A stretch of DNA of 64,000 nucleotides from Cognatishimia sp. WU-CL00825 (GTDB lineage Bacteria > Pseudomonadota > Alphaproteobacteria > Rhodobacterales > Rhodobacteraceae), in assembly GCF_040364665.1 (NCBI RefSeq), contig NZ_BAABWX010000001.1, positions 992,001-1,056,000 on the forward strand, read 5' to 3'. How positions within the stretch are numbered: the stretch's first letter is position 1; each line of letters begins with the position of its first letter. A program made the translations under genes and the position numbers. The notes beneath the pieces were generated by a model that did not search any database, was not told the DNA's origin, and saw only the letters and a list, made by a program, of their open reading frames with translations. Shown piece by piece: positions 44,785 to 55,500 of this stretch.

Positions 44785-45691
44785 GGTCTTGCATTTCCTC
44801 GTCAAAGGCTTCTTCGTCATCGTCGTAATAGCCTTCGGCCCGCAATTTGGCTTCACGCTTCACTTCAACCCGTCGCACAAGGAAAATGGAGATCTCATAA
44901 AGCCCATAAACAACCACAAACAGGATCAACTGGGTAATCACGTCAGGCGGGGTTACCAAAGCGGCCAATAGCAAGATGGCAACCACAGCATATTTGCGCA
45001 CATTGGCCAGGCCATCGCCGCTCACAAGACCTGCTTTGCCCATCAGGGTCAGCAAGACTGGCAATTGAAAGCACAGTCCAAACGCAACTATCATTTTCAA
45101 TGTGATATCAAGCGTTTCATTAACTTTGCCGTTAAAGACAATGTCGATGCCGCTATCGCGAACTGCAGTGGCTGGCAGCGCAACCCCGGGTTCGGCCAGA
45201 TCACCATCGCCAACAAGCGCTGCCAAATAGGATGGCAGGTCCGCAAACCCAAGGAAAAACGCCATTGCCAATGGAACAACAACCAAATGCGCAAAGGTCG
45301 CGCCAATCAAAAACAACACTGGGGACCAGATCATAAATGGTAAGAATGCGTTCTTTTCGTTCTTGTAGAGGCCCGGCGCCACAAATCGCCAAAGCTGATA
45401 TCCAATCACCGGGAATGACAGGGCCAAACCACCGACCATAGAAATCCGAATAAGCGTGAAAAAATATTCCTGCGGCGCGGTATATTGCATCACAGGATTG
45501 GGATTACCCAATTCGCGCATCGTGTTTTCAATTGGTATCAATAGAAAATCAAGGATTTGTCCGCCAAAGGCAAAACAGGCAATCATGCCGATCAAAAAGG
45601 CGATTACAGCGCGAATCAAGCGCGTACGCAATTCGGCAAGATGCTCTATCAGCGGCGCAGCGCTCTCTTCGATCTCTTCAGTATGACTCAT
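44774..45691 (-). CDS. tatC: Twin-arginine translocase subunit TatC
   Basis: A 305-residue, six-segment membrane protein that recognises Tat signal peptides. The N-terminal EESAAPLIEHLAELRTRLIRA and the conserved SFPVIGYQLWRFVAPGLYKNEK (about 95-116) are diagnostic. The C-terminus carries a charged tail (YYDDDEEAFDEEMQDHGK) longer than in many TatC. It overlaps tatB by 4 bases and DUF815 by 11. Confidence 0.97.
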   Translation of the reverse strand: MSHTEEIEESAAPLIEHLAELRTRLIRAVIAFLIGMIACFAFGGQILDFLLIPIENTMRELGNPNPVMQYTAPQEYFFTLIRISMVGGLALSFPVIGYQLWRFVAPGLYKNEKNAFLPFMIWSPVLFLIGATFAHLVVVPLAMAFFLGFADLPSYLAALVGDGDLAEPGVALPATAVRDSGIDIVFNGKVNETLDITLKMIVAFGLCFQLPVLLTLMGKAGLVSGDGLANVRKYAVVAILLLAALVTPPDVITQLILFVVVYGLYEISIFLVRRVEVKREAKLRAEGYYDDDEEAFDEEMQDHGK

Positions 45692-46137
45692 TCTGTCTCT
45701 TTCGCTTCAGCGATGGCTTTTTCCGCATCAAGTCGTGCCTGGGCCTTCTGCGCCGTCGCTTCTTGGATCTTAGCGGCGGCAGCGGCACGGGCTTCTGATA
45801 ACTTGTCTGCGGGTTTTTCGTCTGGCTTTTCGTCGCCATCCAAGTCCAAGGACGTCATCGATTTTGTGGCATCTTTGACAGAATCCATCGCTGCTTTGGC
45901 TGGGTTGCTGATCGAATTCAAACCATCTGTAGCGCTTTTAAAAGACGACGCGGCATCTTTGACGCCGGCTTCGTCCGCGGCTTGATTCATCGCATACGAA
46001 AACTCTCGCGCCATGCCCTTCGCCTTGCCGACAAAGCGGCCAACTTGCTGAAACAACACAGGCAAGTCTTTTGGCCCGACAACGATCAACGCCACAATGC
46101 CAATCACAAGAAGTTCGGTCCAACCCAGATCAAACAT
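45688..46137 (-). CDS. tatB: Twin-arginine translocase subunit TatB
   Basis: 149 residues. The N-terminal membrane helix with the TatB-specific start MFDLGWTELLVIGIVALIVVGPKDLP is followed by an amphipathic helix (VGRFVGKAKGMAREFSYAMNQAADEAG) and an Ala/Glu/Lys-rich tail. The Glu in the membrane span (WTEL) is conserved in TatB. It lies 3 bases after tatA and overlaps tatC by 4. Confidence 0.95.
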   Translation of the reverse strand: MFDLGWTELLVIGIVALIVVGPKDLPVLFQQVGRFVGKAKGMAREFSYAMNQAADEAGVKDAASSFKSATDGLNSISNPAKAAMDSVKDATKSMTSLDLDGDEKPDEKPADKLSEARAAAAAKIQEATAQKAQARLDAEKAIAEAKETE

Positions 46138-46140
46138 GGC

Positions 46141-46356
46141 TTACGCCTTGTCTTTTTCGTCGGCTGGGGTCACGTCTTTGGCTTCGTCGTTGATGCCTTC
46201 TTCAAGCTCTTTGGTGCTGTCGTTCACACCTTTTTTAAATGCCGTGATGCCTTTGCCCACTTCGCCCATCAACGAGCTGATTTTGCCGCGGCCAAACAGA
46301 ACCAAAACCACAACAGCAATCAAAAGAAGGCCTGGAAGGCCGATATTGTTCAACAT
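46141..46356 (-). CDS. tatA: Twin-arginine translocase subunit TatA
   Basis: 71 residues: membrane helix [22 protein letters not shown] with the hallmark FG(R)GK hinge, then the amphipathic helix [18 protein letters not shown] and an acidic tail. TatA oligomers form the conduit for folded proteins. First gene of the leftward tatA-tatB-tatC-DUF815 unit. Confidence 0.95.
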   Translation of the reverse strand: MLNNIGLPGLLLIAVVVLVLFGRGKISSLMGEVGKGITAFKKGVNDSTKELEEGINDEAKDVTPADEKDKA

Positions 46357-46552
46357 GATATTTCTCCCAATCTGGGCGCAGTCCAGCGCCCTCTATGTCT
46401 CGCCACAATAAATAGTCGTTTGATCACGTGGCGAAAAGCGCCAAACACCGTTCTGAGACAGAGAATGACTGCAATTGGCTTTGAATTATGACATTATTCT
46501 GTCAGTTGTCAGAAAAATGTCAGTAGCAATATCGCTCGCCAAGGGAATCACG

Positions 46553-47236
46553 ATGAAACGCGCACAACGCCTTTATGCACTTGTACAAACGCTGAAAGAC
46601 GGCAATCTACACCGCGCAGAGGACCTGGCAGAGGACCTTAATGTGTCGGTGCGCACGATTTACCGTGACATGGACACATTGGTTGTCAGTGGTGTTCCCG
46701 TTGAGGGTGAGCGTGGCCTTGGATACTCTGCGAGAGCGGCAATCACCCTGCCCCCTCTTAATCTGACAGTTAATGAGCTTGAAGCCCTGCACCTTGGTCT
46801 GGCGGCAATTGGCTATAGCATGGACGAGGAAATGAAAACCGCGGCTGAATCCTTGTCTGCAAAAATTGACGCTGTGCTGCCAGAAGACGAAACGGCAGCC
46901 CCAAAAAGTTTCGGGTTTGCCGTTTATCCGTTCGCAGATGCAGCTGAGGCATTTCAGCACCTGCCATCTTTAAGATCAGCGATCCGCGCACGGCAGCGCC
47001 TGAAACTGACATTCGCAGATCAGTCCGTTCAAGAGGTTCGGCCGCTTAAATTGGACTATTGGGGGCGGGTTTGGACGCTGGTGGCCTGGTGTGAAACCAC
47101 GGACCAATTTGAAAGCCTCCGGGTTGATCAAATCAAAACGGTGTCGATCCTGCCCGGCCTATTTGTCGAGGAAGAGGGCAAAAGACTAAGTGACTACAGC
47201 TCCCTTGGCTCCTTACCACGTGCTGGTCGTCGTTAA
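46553..47236 (+). CDS. HTH/WYL-domain transcriptional regulator (YafY/DeoR-like)
   Basis: 227 residues. N-terminal HTH_11 (MKRAQRLYALVQTLKDGNLHRAEDLAEDLNVSVRTIYRDMDTLVVSGVPVEG) and C-terminal WYL ligand domain; the motif here reads PLKLDYWGRVWTLVAWCE, a WYL variant. WYL regulators often respond to nucleotides or DNA damage. The ATG at 46553 has AAGGGAA 6 bases upstream; the frame extends 26 codons further but without a site. It converges on, and overlaps by 24 bases, the squalene/phytoene-synthase-family gene. Confidence 0.87.
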   Translation: MKRAQRLYALVQTLKDGNLHRAEDLAEDLNVSVRTIYRDMDTLVVSGVPVEGERGLGYSARAAITLPPLNLTVNELEALHLGLAAIGYSMDEEMKTAAESLSAKIDAVLPEDETAAPKSFGFAVYPFADAAEAFQHLPSLRSAIRARQRLKLTFADQSVQEVRPLKLDYWGRVWTLVAWCETTDQFESLRVDQIKTVSILPGLFVEEEGKRLSDYSSLGSLPRAGRR

Positions 47237-47971
47237 CCAAAACAGCTTTGATTTCTTCCAGAATTCGCTCGTGCCAAGAGCACCACTGGCAACCCGATCA
47301 GGAGATCTAACAACTTGTTTTAAAATTGTTTTTGCTTGCCACGCCATTCTTAGAACCGGCACGATGGCTGGGTCAACCACCCTAGGCGCATTCAATTTCT
47401 CAAGCCCGTGCTGCGCCAATCTCACTAAGGCCTCTGGGCGCCCATCAACCAGCGGAATGCGGCTTTGACCTTCTAGTTCCGGAATGGCCTGAAACCAACG
47501 CGCAAGACCATCGGCATAAGCCACGGCCCGCACCAGATTTTCAGGAAATTCACCCATAAGCCCACAAGCAACACACATCAGATTGCCTGCCGTCTGGTCG
47601 ATATACCGCTGAAAATCAGCCTCATCCACAAACGGGTCTTTGTAGATGTCCCAGCGACGCGCCTCGATCATCTGATCCAACAGAGGCACCATCGATGCAG
47701 GCAACACACCCGCTAAAGGCGTTACAACTTCGTGACGTCGAATGTCTTGGCCTGTGGCAATCTGTTCAAGCGCGTCTCGCCACCACTGCAAACGCATTTC
47801 GGCAATCATTGTTTCCTGGGTGACCCACGGCGCTTTAGAAACCTCGATGTTAAAAGCAAACAGCGGAAACAGTTTTTCACGGGCCGCCAAAGGCGCTGAC
47901 ATGATTGCCAAAAACCTGTCTGCATCTGCCCGCTGCACAATTGAAGCGCAGGCCGCAATATCGTGGTTCAT
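47213..47971 (-). CDS. Squalene/phytoene synthase family protein
   Basis: 252 residues. It lacks both strict DxxxD prenyl-diphosphate motifs: MRLQWWRDALEQI (about 60-72) occupies the first and AYADGLARWFQAIPEL (about 150-165) the second, where real synthases have DxxxD. This fits the NDUFAF6-like subgroup linked to respiratory complex I assembly rather than carotenoid synthesis; no other carotenoid gene is in the window. The 3' end overlaps the convergent WYL gene by 24 bases. Confidence 0.8.
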   Translation of the reverse strand: MNHDIAACASIVQRADADRFLAIMSAPLAAREKLFPLFAFNIEVSKAPWVTQETMIAEMRLQWWRDALEQIATGQDIRRHEVVTPLAGVLPASMVPLLDQMIEARRWDIYKDPFVDEADFQRYIDQTAGNLMCVACGLMGEFPENLVRAVAYADGLARWFQAIPELEGQSRIPLVDGRPEALVRLAQHGLEKLNAPRVVDPAIVPVLRMAWQAKTILKQVVRSPDRVASGALGTSEFWKKSKLFWLTTTSTW

Positions 47972-47987
47972 GCGTTAAGCCTTTGGA

Positions 47988-49610
47988 TTAAATTGGTTTT
48001 GCACCATCGCGCAAGAGTTTCCATATGGTCGCATCAACCAGTGCTTCAAACGAAGCGTCAACGATATTGGCTGAAACACCAACAGTCGACCAACGGCGTC
48101 CCTGACTATCTTCGCTGTCAATGATAACCCGGGTCACGGCCTCTGTGCCACCCTGAGTGATCCGCACTTTGAAATCCACCAACCGCATATCATCAATAAC
48201 ATCCTGATACGGTCCAAGGTCTTTGGCCAAGGCTTTGGAAAGCGCGTTCACTGGCCCACGATCCGAACCGGTATTGTCCATTGACTCGCTGACAGACATT
48301 TTCTTATCGCCACCGACTTTGACAACAACCACGGCTTCGGACAGGCTAACCATCTTATTTCGTTTGTTTTTTCTCCGCTCAACTGTAACTTTGTAGCGTT
48401 TCACTTCGAAAAAGTTTGGCAGCAGACCCAATTCTTTGCGCGCCAAAAGTTCAAAGCTGGCCTGAGCGGTATCAAAAGAATACCCCTCGGCCTCTTTCTC
48501 TTTTATCCGCTCAAGGATCCGTGCCAATGCTGGATCGCCCTTCTCCACTGGAATCCGGGCTTCGGCCAATCGACGACGTAAATTAGATTGTCCGGCTTGG
48601 TTTGACATCGGAATGACACGTTCGTTGCCCACCGTGGCAGGATCAACGTGTTCGTAAGTTGTTGGATCTTTTAGAATGGCACTTGCGTGTAGACCTGCTT
48701 TATGGGCAAAGGCACTTGCCCCTACAAAGGCAGATTGCTTGGATGGTACGCGATTAAGAATGTCATCCAACATACGCGAAATTCGCGTAATATCCTTTAA
48801 TCCCAAGGAACTAATACCGGTCTCAAATCGGCTCGTGTAGGGTTCTTTTAACAGTAGAATTGGGATCAGCGTTGTCAGGTTTGCATTGCCGCATCGCTCT
48901 CCCAACCCATTCAAAGTGCCTTGAATTTGCCGCGCGCCAGCGTTGATGGCCGCAAGTGAATTTGCGACCGCTTGTTCGGTGTCATTATGGGTGTGAATGC
49001 CTAGGTGGTCCCCGGGGATGCCTGCCTCAATCACTGCGCGGGTCGCAATTTGCACCTCGTCTGGCAGGGCCCCACCGTTGGTGTCACACAATACAATCCA
49101 GCGCGCTCCGGCCTTATAGGCAGCGGTAACAGCGCGAATGGCATAGCTGCGATTGGCCTTGAACCCATCAAAAAAATGCTCGGCGTCAAACAGGGCTTGC
49201 CGTTTTCTTGCCACAAGGTGAGCGATAGATTTCTCAATGTTTTCAATGTTTTCATCGAGTGATATGCCAAGCGCGGTCTTTACATGAAAGTCGTGCGTCT
49301 TGCCCACAAGACAAACCGCTGGCGTTCCGGCATTTAATACCGCAGACAATACACTGTCATTTTCTGCGGACATGCCCGCGCGTTTCGTCATGCCAAAGGC
49401 AGTCAAAATAGCCTTTGTTTCAATGGCTTTCTCAAAGAATTCGCTGTCAGTTGGATTGGCACCTGGCCAGCCACCTTCGATGTAGTCAACGCCCAAATTG
49501 TCTAAGGCCTGGGCTATCTGCAGCTTTTCCGCTGTCGCAAATTGTACACCTTGTGTTTGTTGACCATCACGCAATGTGGTGTCGTATATATAGAGGCGTT
49601 CTTTGGTCAT
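47988..49610 (-). CDS. cimA: Citramalate synthase (CimA type)
   Basis: A 540-residue acyltransferase of the HMGL family. The metal-binding N-terminus is [16 protein letters not shown] (about 9-24). [18 protein letters not shown] gives the catalytic His motif, and the C-terminal 150 residues form a LeuA-type regulatory dimer domain. It condenses pyruvate and acetyl-CoA to citramalate, a route to 2-ketobutyrate for isoleucine. The stop-start overlap with cysS (4 bases, ATGA) couples them. Confidence 0.93.
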   Translation of the reverse strand: MTKERLYIYDTTLRDGQQTQGVQFATAEKLQIAQALDNLGVDYIEGGWPGANPTDSEFFEKAIETKAILTAFGMTKRAGMSAENDSVLSAVLNAGTPAVCLVGKTHDFHVKTALGISLDENIENIEKSIAHLVARKRQALFDAEHFFDGFKANRSYAIRAVTAAYKAGARWIVLCDTNGGALPDEVQIATRAVIEAGIPGDHLGIHTHNDTEQAVANSLAAINAGARQIQGTLNGLGERCGNANLTTLIPILLLKEPYTSRFETGISSLGLKDITRISRMLDDILNRVPSKQSAFVGASAFAHKAGLHASAILKDPTTYEHVDPATVGNERVIPMSNQAGQSNLRRRLAEARIPVEKGDPALARILERIKEKEAEGYSFDTAQASFELLARKELGLLPNFFEVKRYKVTVERRKNKRNKMVSLSEAVVVVKVGGDKKMSVSESMDNTGSDRGPVNALSKALAKDLGPYQDVIDDMRLVDFKVRITQGGTEAVTRVIIDSEDSQGRRWSTVGVSANIVDASFEALVDATIWKLLRDGAKPI

Positions 49611-50986
49611 TTGAGCGCCTCCAATTTGGTCATGTCAAACCCTGCAGCAGGCAATAGTTCGACGCCATCTTTGCTCATACGCACTTCTACACCGGCTTGC
49701 ATAAAGGTTTTCTTAAGATCATCTACGCCAGAGAAGTCTTTGGTTTCCATCGCTTTTTCACGTGCAGCCGCAAGCATATTTTCAAAATATGACAAATCCA
49801 CCGACGGTTTCGCAGCCCAGTCTGGCAGGCGATCACCAAGTAGCCCAAGAAACCGCATCGCACCAGAAAGCGCTGCGGAATCACCTTTTGAAGCATAAGA
49901 ATGCAACTCTGTTAAAGCCTTTGCCGTGTTAAGATCATCAGCCAGGGCATCGATCATCGCTTGCGGCACGGTTTCGTCCTCCGCGTTATCTACCATCCTA
50001 TACCACTTGAGCAACGTCGCCTTGGCTTCACCAGCCTTCTTCTCTGTCCAGTCCATTGGCTTGCCATAATGGGTAGACAAAAACACAAAACGGATCACTT
50101 CGCCCGGAACACCTTTGTCCAGCAAGTCCCTGACAGTAAAGAAGTTTCCAAGAGACTTGGACATCTTCTTGCCCTCGACCTGCAGCATTTCATTGTGCAT
50201 CCAAACCTTGGCAAACGTGCCATCTGGATGGGCGCAGCAGCTTTGTGCAATCTCGTTTTCATGGTGCGGGAACATCAGATCATTGCCCCCCCCGTGTATA
50301 TCAAAGCTTTGCCCCAAAAGGTCATGGGCCATGGCAGAACACTCTATGTGCCAACCAGGACGACCACGGCCCCAAGGGCTTTCCCAACCGGGCAGATCAT
50401 CAGACGATGGTTTCCACAGCACAAAATCCATTGGGTTGCGCTTATAGGGGGCCACTTCGACGCGGGCACCAGCGATCATGTCGTCAACGGAACGCCCTGA
50501 TAAGGCACCATATTCTTTGTAACTTTCGACCGAAAACAACACATGACCTTCGGCGGCGTAGGCGTGGCCTTTGTTTATCAGATCCCCGATCATCGCCACC
50601 ATTTGTGAAATATATTGAGTTGCGCGGGGCATGAGGTCTGGGTCTTTGGCACCTAGGGCTGCCATGTCCTGCAGGAACCAAGTGATTGTTTCTTCGGTGA
50701 TTTCCGAGATATCGCGGCCGCTCTCTGCAGCGCGAGTGTTGATTTTGTCGTCAACATCCGTGAAGTTCCGCGCATAGGTCACATGGGTCTCGCCGTAAAC
50801 GTGACGCAACAAACGATTCAGAATATCAAACACCACAACCGGACGCGCATTCCCCAAATGCGCCCGATCATAAACCGTCGGGCCACAGACATACATGCGC
50901 ACATTCTGCGCATCAATTGGCGTAAACACCTGTTTTGAACGGGTTTTTGTATTGTGTAGCTTGATCACGGTCTGGCTCGAAGTCAT
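49607..50986 (-). CDS. cysS: Cysteinyl-tRNA synthetase
   Basis: 459 residues of a class I synthetase. The zinc Cys34 lies in YVCGPTVYD, the HIGH-equivalent HLGN is at 43-46 and KMSKS at 274-278. [15 protein letters not shown] and the [19 protein letters not shown] segment bind zinc and adenylate. The ATG at 50986 follows AAGGACGAG; a TTG five codons earlier is less likely. The downstream partner cimA overlaps by 4 bases. Confidence 0.97.
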   Translation of the reverse strand: MTSSQTVIKLHNTKTRSKQVFTPIDAQNVRMYVCGPTVYDRAHLGNARPVVVFDILNRLLRHVYGETHVTYARNFTDVDDKINTRAAESGRDISEITEETITWFLQDMAALGAKDPDLMPRATQYISQMVAMIGDLINKGHAYAAEGHVLFSVESYKEYGALSGRSVDDMIAGARVEVAPYKRNPMDFVLWKPSSDDLPGWESPWGRGRPGWHIECSAMAHDLLGQSFDIHGGGNDLMFPHHENEIAQSCCAHPDGTFAKVWMHNEMLQVEGKKMSKSLGNFFTVRDLLDKGVPGEVIRFVFLSTHYGKPMDWTEKKAGEAKATLLKWYRMVDNAEDETVPQAMIDALADDLNTAKALTELHSYASKGDSAALSGAMRFLGLLGDRLPDWAAKPSVDLSYFENMLAAAREKAMETKDFSGVDDLKKTFMQAGVEVRMSKDGVELLPAAGFDMTKLEALK

Positions 50987-51208
50987 GGCTCGTCCTTGCA
51001 CGGCAGTTCCCCAGCGGACTTATCAACTTCACAAGATTTTTGGAATAGAAGAACGGCCCGCGCGAATATTTCAGCAGGTAATGCAGCAAATAATGATGTT
51101 TTTTGCCTTGTTCATGAGGGCGACTTTAGTAAGTCGCCCCCTGTGGGTCAAGTTCGGAAAATCAACCCATTTTGCGGAGAGAGACCGGGGTTCCGCAAAT
51201 TCAAAAGG

Positions 51209-51583
51209 TTAACTATAGCTGACAACTTCGAATTCGATGCCCTCGGGCCCATCAAAGTAAAACCGTTGGCCCGGTTCATAATCGGCGTGGTTATGCGGTT
51301 TAAAGCCAGCATTGATCACCCGATTTTCCACCGCAGCAAGATCCTCCACCACAACGCCAATATGATTTAAGCCTGACAAAGTTGAATAGGTATTTTCTTT
51401 ATTATTCAATTCCTTATTGGGCGAATATAATGCCAAATATGTCTCGGCCTCGCCGATATGAACAGTATAGCCATTGTCTTTGGCGGTGCCTTCCCAACGG
51501 ATCTGCCAATCAAACAAATCCTGTAACAATGCGGCGGTGCCTTTGGGATCGGCGACAGTGACATTTAAATGTTCTAGACGCAT
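51209..51583 (-). CDS. VOC (glyoxalase/bleomycin-resistance fold) family protein
   Basis: 124 residues from the ATG at 51583, which has GGAG 6 bases upstream; an ATG at 51595 would add MEFE. The VOC fold is seen as two beta-alpha-beta-beta-beta halves: RLEHLNVTVADPKGTAALLQD and LNHIGVVVEDLAAVENRVI, ending GPEGIEFEVVSYS. Metal ligands are probably the His of EHLNV, the His of NHIGV and the terminal Glu. Substrate unknown. It diverges from soxR across a SoxR-box-like palindrome, so oxidative or redox-cycling stress may induce it. Confidence 0.85.
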   Translation of the reverse strand: MRLEHLNVTVADPKGTAALLQDLFDWQIRWEGTAKDNGYTVHIGEAETYLALYSPNKELNNKENTYSTLSGLNHIGVVVEDLAAVENRVINAGFKPHNHADYEPGQRFYFDGPEGIEFEVVSYS

Positions 51584-51633
51584 TTCAAACTCCATTTCTT
51601 GTTGAAAACGTGATGAAATATTTCTAATCTCTC

Positions 51634-51647
51634 AAGTATACTTGAAC
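51634..51647. promoter_or_regulatory. SoxR-box-like palindrome
   Basis: TCAAGTATACTTGA is a perfect 14-base palindrome close to the known SoxR site (CCTCAAGTTNNCTTGAGG). It lies 17 bases before the soxR start and 50 bases before the divergent VOC gene. Confidence 0.75.
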
Positions 51648-51664
51648 TCAATAGGAAAATATCA

Positions 51665-52138
51665 TTGGTTGTCAGACAGATAACAAATAAGGGCCTGAGC
51701 ATTGGTCAGATATCTGACCGAACGGGCCTCGCGCCCTCGGCCATCCGATTCTATGAGGAAGAAAGGTTGGTCACCCCGTTTCGCAATGCGGGCGGCCAAC
51801 GTCGATATGAACGCGCTGATATTCGCAGGTTGTCGTTTGTGATGATTGCCCAGGGCATGGGGTTTTCAATCGCTGAAATTCGCCAAACCCTTGAAACCTT
51901 GCCAGAAAATCGCACACCTACCAAGGCGGATTGGGAACGGATTTCAAAGGTGTTTCGCACAGATCTTGACCGTCGGCTGGCACAAATGCAGGCACTGCGC
52001 GACAAGTTAGATGGCTGTATTGGCTGTGGCTGCCTGTCGCTAAAAGCCTGTAAACTGTACAATCCACAGGACAGAATGCGTAAAAACGGCCGTGGCCCGC
52101 GCTATATATATGGTGATGTTTTGGACGCCCATTCTTAG
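51665..52138 (+). CDS. soxR: Redox-sensitive transcriptional activator SoxR
   Basis: 157 residues. MerR-type HTH (LSIGQISDRTGLAPSAIRFYEEERLV, about 11-36), a coiled dimerisation helix, and the 2Fe-2S site C118, C121, C123, C129 in CIGCGCLSLKAC (CX2CXCX5C), which is diagnostic for SoxR. No ATG is available near the start; TTG at 51665 has AGGA six bases upstream and an in-frame stop lies at 51605. In non-enteric bacteria SoxR commonly controls a few adjacent genes, here probably the VOC gene. Confidence 0.92.
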   Translation: MVVRQITNKGLSIGQISDRTGLAPSAIRFYEEERLVTPFRNAGGQRRYERADIRRLSFVMIAQGMGFSIAEIRQTLETLPENRTPTKADWERISKVFRTDLDRRLAQMQALRDKLDGCIGCGCLSLKACKLYNPQDRMRKNGRGPRYIYGDVLDAHS

Positions 52139-52157
52139 GCCACCGTGCGCTGCCTAC

Positions 52158-52210
52158 ATTTCTGATTATTTGTACAATTTGTACGTTTCACGGCCTGAAA
52201 CGTACGATTC
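52158..52210 (+). repeat. 53-bp palindromic element, copy B
   Basis: Matches the reverse complement of 23508-23560 at 47 of 53 positions. Here the inverted repeat GTACGTTTCA (52181-52190) / TGAAACGTAC (52196-52205) is perfect, with spacer CGGCC. GTACAA-T-TTGTAC (52072 offset: 52172-52184) is a second perfect palindrome overlapping the first. Confidence 0.8.
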
Positions 52211-52223
52211 GCGCGTTAAAAGA

Positions 52224-52239
52224 TGTTTCGCGCGAAACA
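52224..52239. promoter_or_regulatory. parS-like palindrome
   Basis: TGTTTCGCGCGAAACA is a perfect 16-base palindrome that differs from the widespread ParB site TGTTTCACGTGAAACA only at two symmetric central positions. It lies 14 bases after element B. Functional status is unknown; parS usually lies near the replication origin, and no origin genes are in this window. Confidence 0.4.
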
Positions 52240-52398
52240 AGCGCGCGTATGTGAATGCGGCGCGGCAATCGCCAATCAATCGGCATTTTGTAACGGCCCA
52301 GCACCTTAATCTAAACTTCACCCTTTATTGGCATTCTCATTTCAGTCAATCAACAGAAAGAAAGGCGCAAATGCGACACGCAAGACCCAAATGAAAAT

Positions 52399-52417
52399 TG
52401 GGGGGCAATGCCCCCCA
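52399..52417 (-). terminator. GC hairpin, candidate terminator for nrdJ
   Basis: TGGGGGGC and GCCCCCCA pair around AAT. Read leftward the hairpin is followed by ATTTTCATTT, a fair U-tract. A second hairpin, GGCGGGG / CCCCGCC (52521-52542), lies closer to the nrdJ stop but lacks a U-tract. Confidence 0.6.
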
Positions 52418-52578
52418 GTTTCGCCACTCAAACTCAGTTATATTACTGCTCGTGTTTTTTTGCCTGCGGTCTGAGTGTCGTATCAGGATGGGCGCACCCA
52501 CCCTAGAAGTCGATATTCGTGGCGGGGCTTATCCCCCCCGCCGAGGGATGGTGGCCAAAATAGACCACCGGAGGTTGG

Positions 52579-55500
52579 TTAGCTGCAGCCAGAAGTACCG
52601 CCGCAGGTGTTGCATTTCATGCAGGTGCCGTTGCGCACCAAAGTGTAATTGCCGCAATCGCCGCATGGATCGCCCTCATAGCCTTGCATCTTGGCTTTGG
52701 TGCGTTGGTCCAAGCTGGTGGCGCTGGTCAGGGTTGTCGTGGTCGCAACCGTGGTCAGACCGGCATCCACAACCTCTGGTACCAAAGATTGCAAAGCCGC
52801 CTCTGGATCGGCACCACCGTTCAGCACAAGCAACTCTTGTGGCATGCGCTTGCGCAGATACCCAGTAGAGGAAATCTGCTTGAGCACCTCGAGGGATTTA
52901 TTGGCAGCGTTTTCGCTTAGTTCTTTGACGTTGGAGACGCCTTCTTCTTCGCCGCGACCCAGATCATCAAAGGCAGCGCCCTCTGGCTTGACATGCGCCA
53001 AATCTGTTCGATCTAGATAAGAAACAGCCAGTTCTCGGAAGATATAATCCAGGATACTGGTTGCATTTTTGATAGAGTCATTTCCCTGCACCATGCCCGC
53101 AGGCTCGAATTTAGTGAAGGTAAAGGCGTCGACAAACTCTTCCAGTGGCACGCCATATTGCAACCCGACAGAGACCGCGATTGCGAAGTTGTTCATCATC
53201 GCGCGGAAGCCTGCGCCCTCTTTATGCATGTCGATAAAGATTTCGCCAAGATTACCGTCGGCATATTCACCGGTGCGCAAATAGACCTTGTGGCCCCCGA
53301 CCACCGCTTTTTGGGTATAGCCCTTGCGGCGCTCTGGCATTTTCTCGCGGTGCGATTTGACCAGCTCTTTGACGATGACTTTTTCGATGATCTTTTCGGC
53401 GATCACCTGTGCTTTGGCTTGCGGTGTGCCGGTTTCAAGGATCTCTTCGGCTTCTTCGTCGTCTTCGATCAGCGCCGCCGCCAATGGTTGGCTGAGTTTG
53501 GAACCATCGCGATAAAGCGCGTTGGCTTTCACACCCAAGGACCAAGAGCGCTCATAGGCCTCTTGGCATTCCTGAATGGTGGCGTCGTTTGGCATGTTGA
53601 TGGTTTTGGAAATCGCACCGGAAATAAACGACTGCGCGGCGGCCATCATGGTGATGTGGCTGTCAACAGACAGATAGCGTTTGCCCTTTTTGCCACAGGG
53701 GTTGGCGCAGTCAAAGATCGACAGATGTTCGTCCTTAAGATGCGGCGCGCCTTCCAGCGTCATGGTGCCGCAAACATGGTCATTTGCAGCGTCGATGTCG
53801 GCTTTGGTGAAGCCGAGGTGTGACAGCAGGTTAAACTCTGGATCGTTGAGTTTTGCTGCAGGGATGCCAAGCGGGCCAGTGCAGAATTCTTCGCCCAGGG
53901 TCCATTGGTTAAAGACAAAGCGAATGTCAAAGGCGGTCGCAAGCGAGGCTTCGATCTTGTCGAGTTCGGTTTGGGTAAAGCCGTGCTGGACCAAAGTGGT
54001 TGGGTTGATGGCAGGCGCGTTGCCCAGGGTGCCGTGTCCAACCGCATAGGCGATGATCTCTTCGATTTGGGCAGAGGCATAGCCTTGTTTTTCCAACGCG
54101 GCTGGCACCGACCGGTTGATGATTTTGAAATAGCCGCCGCCAGCAAGTTTTTTGAATTTCACCAAAGCAAAATCAGGTTCGATGCCGGTGGTGTCGCAAT
54201 CCATCACCAGTCCGATGGTGCCGGTTGGGGCAATCACCGAAACCTGCGCGTTGCGATAGCCGTGTTTTTCACCGAGTTCTAAAGCTTCGTCCCATGCGGC
54301 CATGGCGAGTTTGCCAAGGGTCTGATCCGGCACATTGGCCAGATCAAGCGGCACGGGTTTGACGTCGAGCTTTTCATAGCCTTCTGTGGCGCCATAGGCC
54401 GCATTGCGGTGATTGCGGATGACGCGCAGCATGTGGTCTGCGTTTTTAGCGTGGCCCGGAAAGGCCCCCAATTCACCCGCCATTTCCGCGGATGTGGCAT
54501 AGGACACGCCGGTTAGGATCGCTGTGAGGGCTGCGCCAAGCGCCCTGCCCTCGTCTGAATCATAGCTAAAGCCCATGTTCATCAACAGGCCGCCGATATT
54601 GGCATAGCCCAGACCCAAGGTGCGGAAGTCGTAGGAACGTTGGGCGATTTCCTTGGACGGGAATTGCGCCATCATCACTGAGATTTCCAAGGTGACCGTC
54701 CAAAGCCGCGTGGCATGGATGTAGTCGTCGGCTTGGAATGTGCCATCCTTGAGGAAGGTCAGCAGGTTCATGGAGGCCAGGTTACAGGCCGTGTCATCCA
54801 GGAACATATATTCAGAACACGGGTTAGAGCCGCGAATTTCGCCGTCTTCTGGGCAGGTGTGCCATGCATTCACCGTGTCGTGGAATTGAATGCCGGGATC
54901 GGCGCAGGCCCATGCTGCGTGGCCCACTTGTTCCCACAGATCGCGGGCCTTGATGGTCTTGGCGACCTTGCCGTCGGTGCGGCGGATCAATTCCCAATCT
55001 TTGTCTTCGCGCACGGCTTTAAGAAAGCTGTCGGTGACACGAATTGAATTGTTGGAATTTTGACCCGACACCGAGGCATAGGCTTCGCTGTCCCAGTCTG
55101 TGTTATAGGTGGGGAACTCGATGCTGGTGTATCCCTGTTTGGCATAGTCCAGCACGCGTTTGACGTATGTTTCTGGGATTGCAGTCTTTTTTGCACCACG
55201 AATGGCGGTTTTCAACTGGTCATTTTTCTTTGGATCAACCGCGTCTTCGGTTGAGCCATCCCAGCCACGAATGGCGCTGAAAATGTCATTCAGCTTGGCT
55301 TCGTGCATCTTAGAGCCGGCGACAATAGACGCCACTTTCTGCTCTTCCTTCACTTTCCAATTGATGAATTCTTCGATGTCCGGGTGGTCGGCATCACAGA
55401 TCACCATCTTGGCTGCTCGACGGGTGGTGCCGCCTGATTTGATCGCGCCTGCGGCCCGATCCCCGATCTTGAGAAAGCCCATAAGGCCAGAGGATTTCCC

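Larger units (their letters stand above)
52139..52578. other. Intergenic region between convergent soxR and nrdJ
   Basis: No gene seen. It contains copy B of the 53-bp element (52158-52210), a parS-like palindrome (52224-52239) and two GC-rich hairpins near the nrdJ end (52399-52417 and 52521-52542). Confidence 0.6.

Noticed and set aside
52398..52868. 156-codon frame at the nrdJ 3' end
   Set aside because: Covers the terminator hairpins and runs antisense into nrdJ; product rich in Cys/Arg/Trp without pattern.
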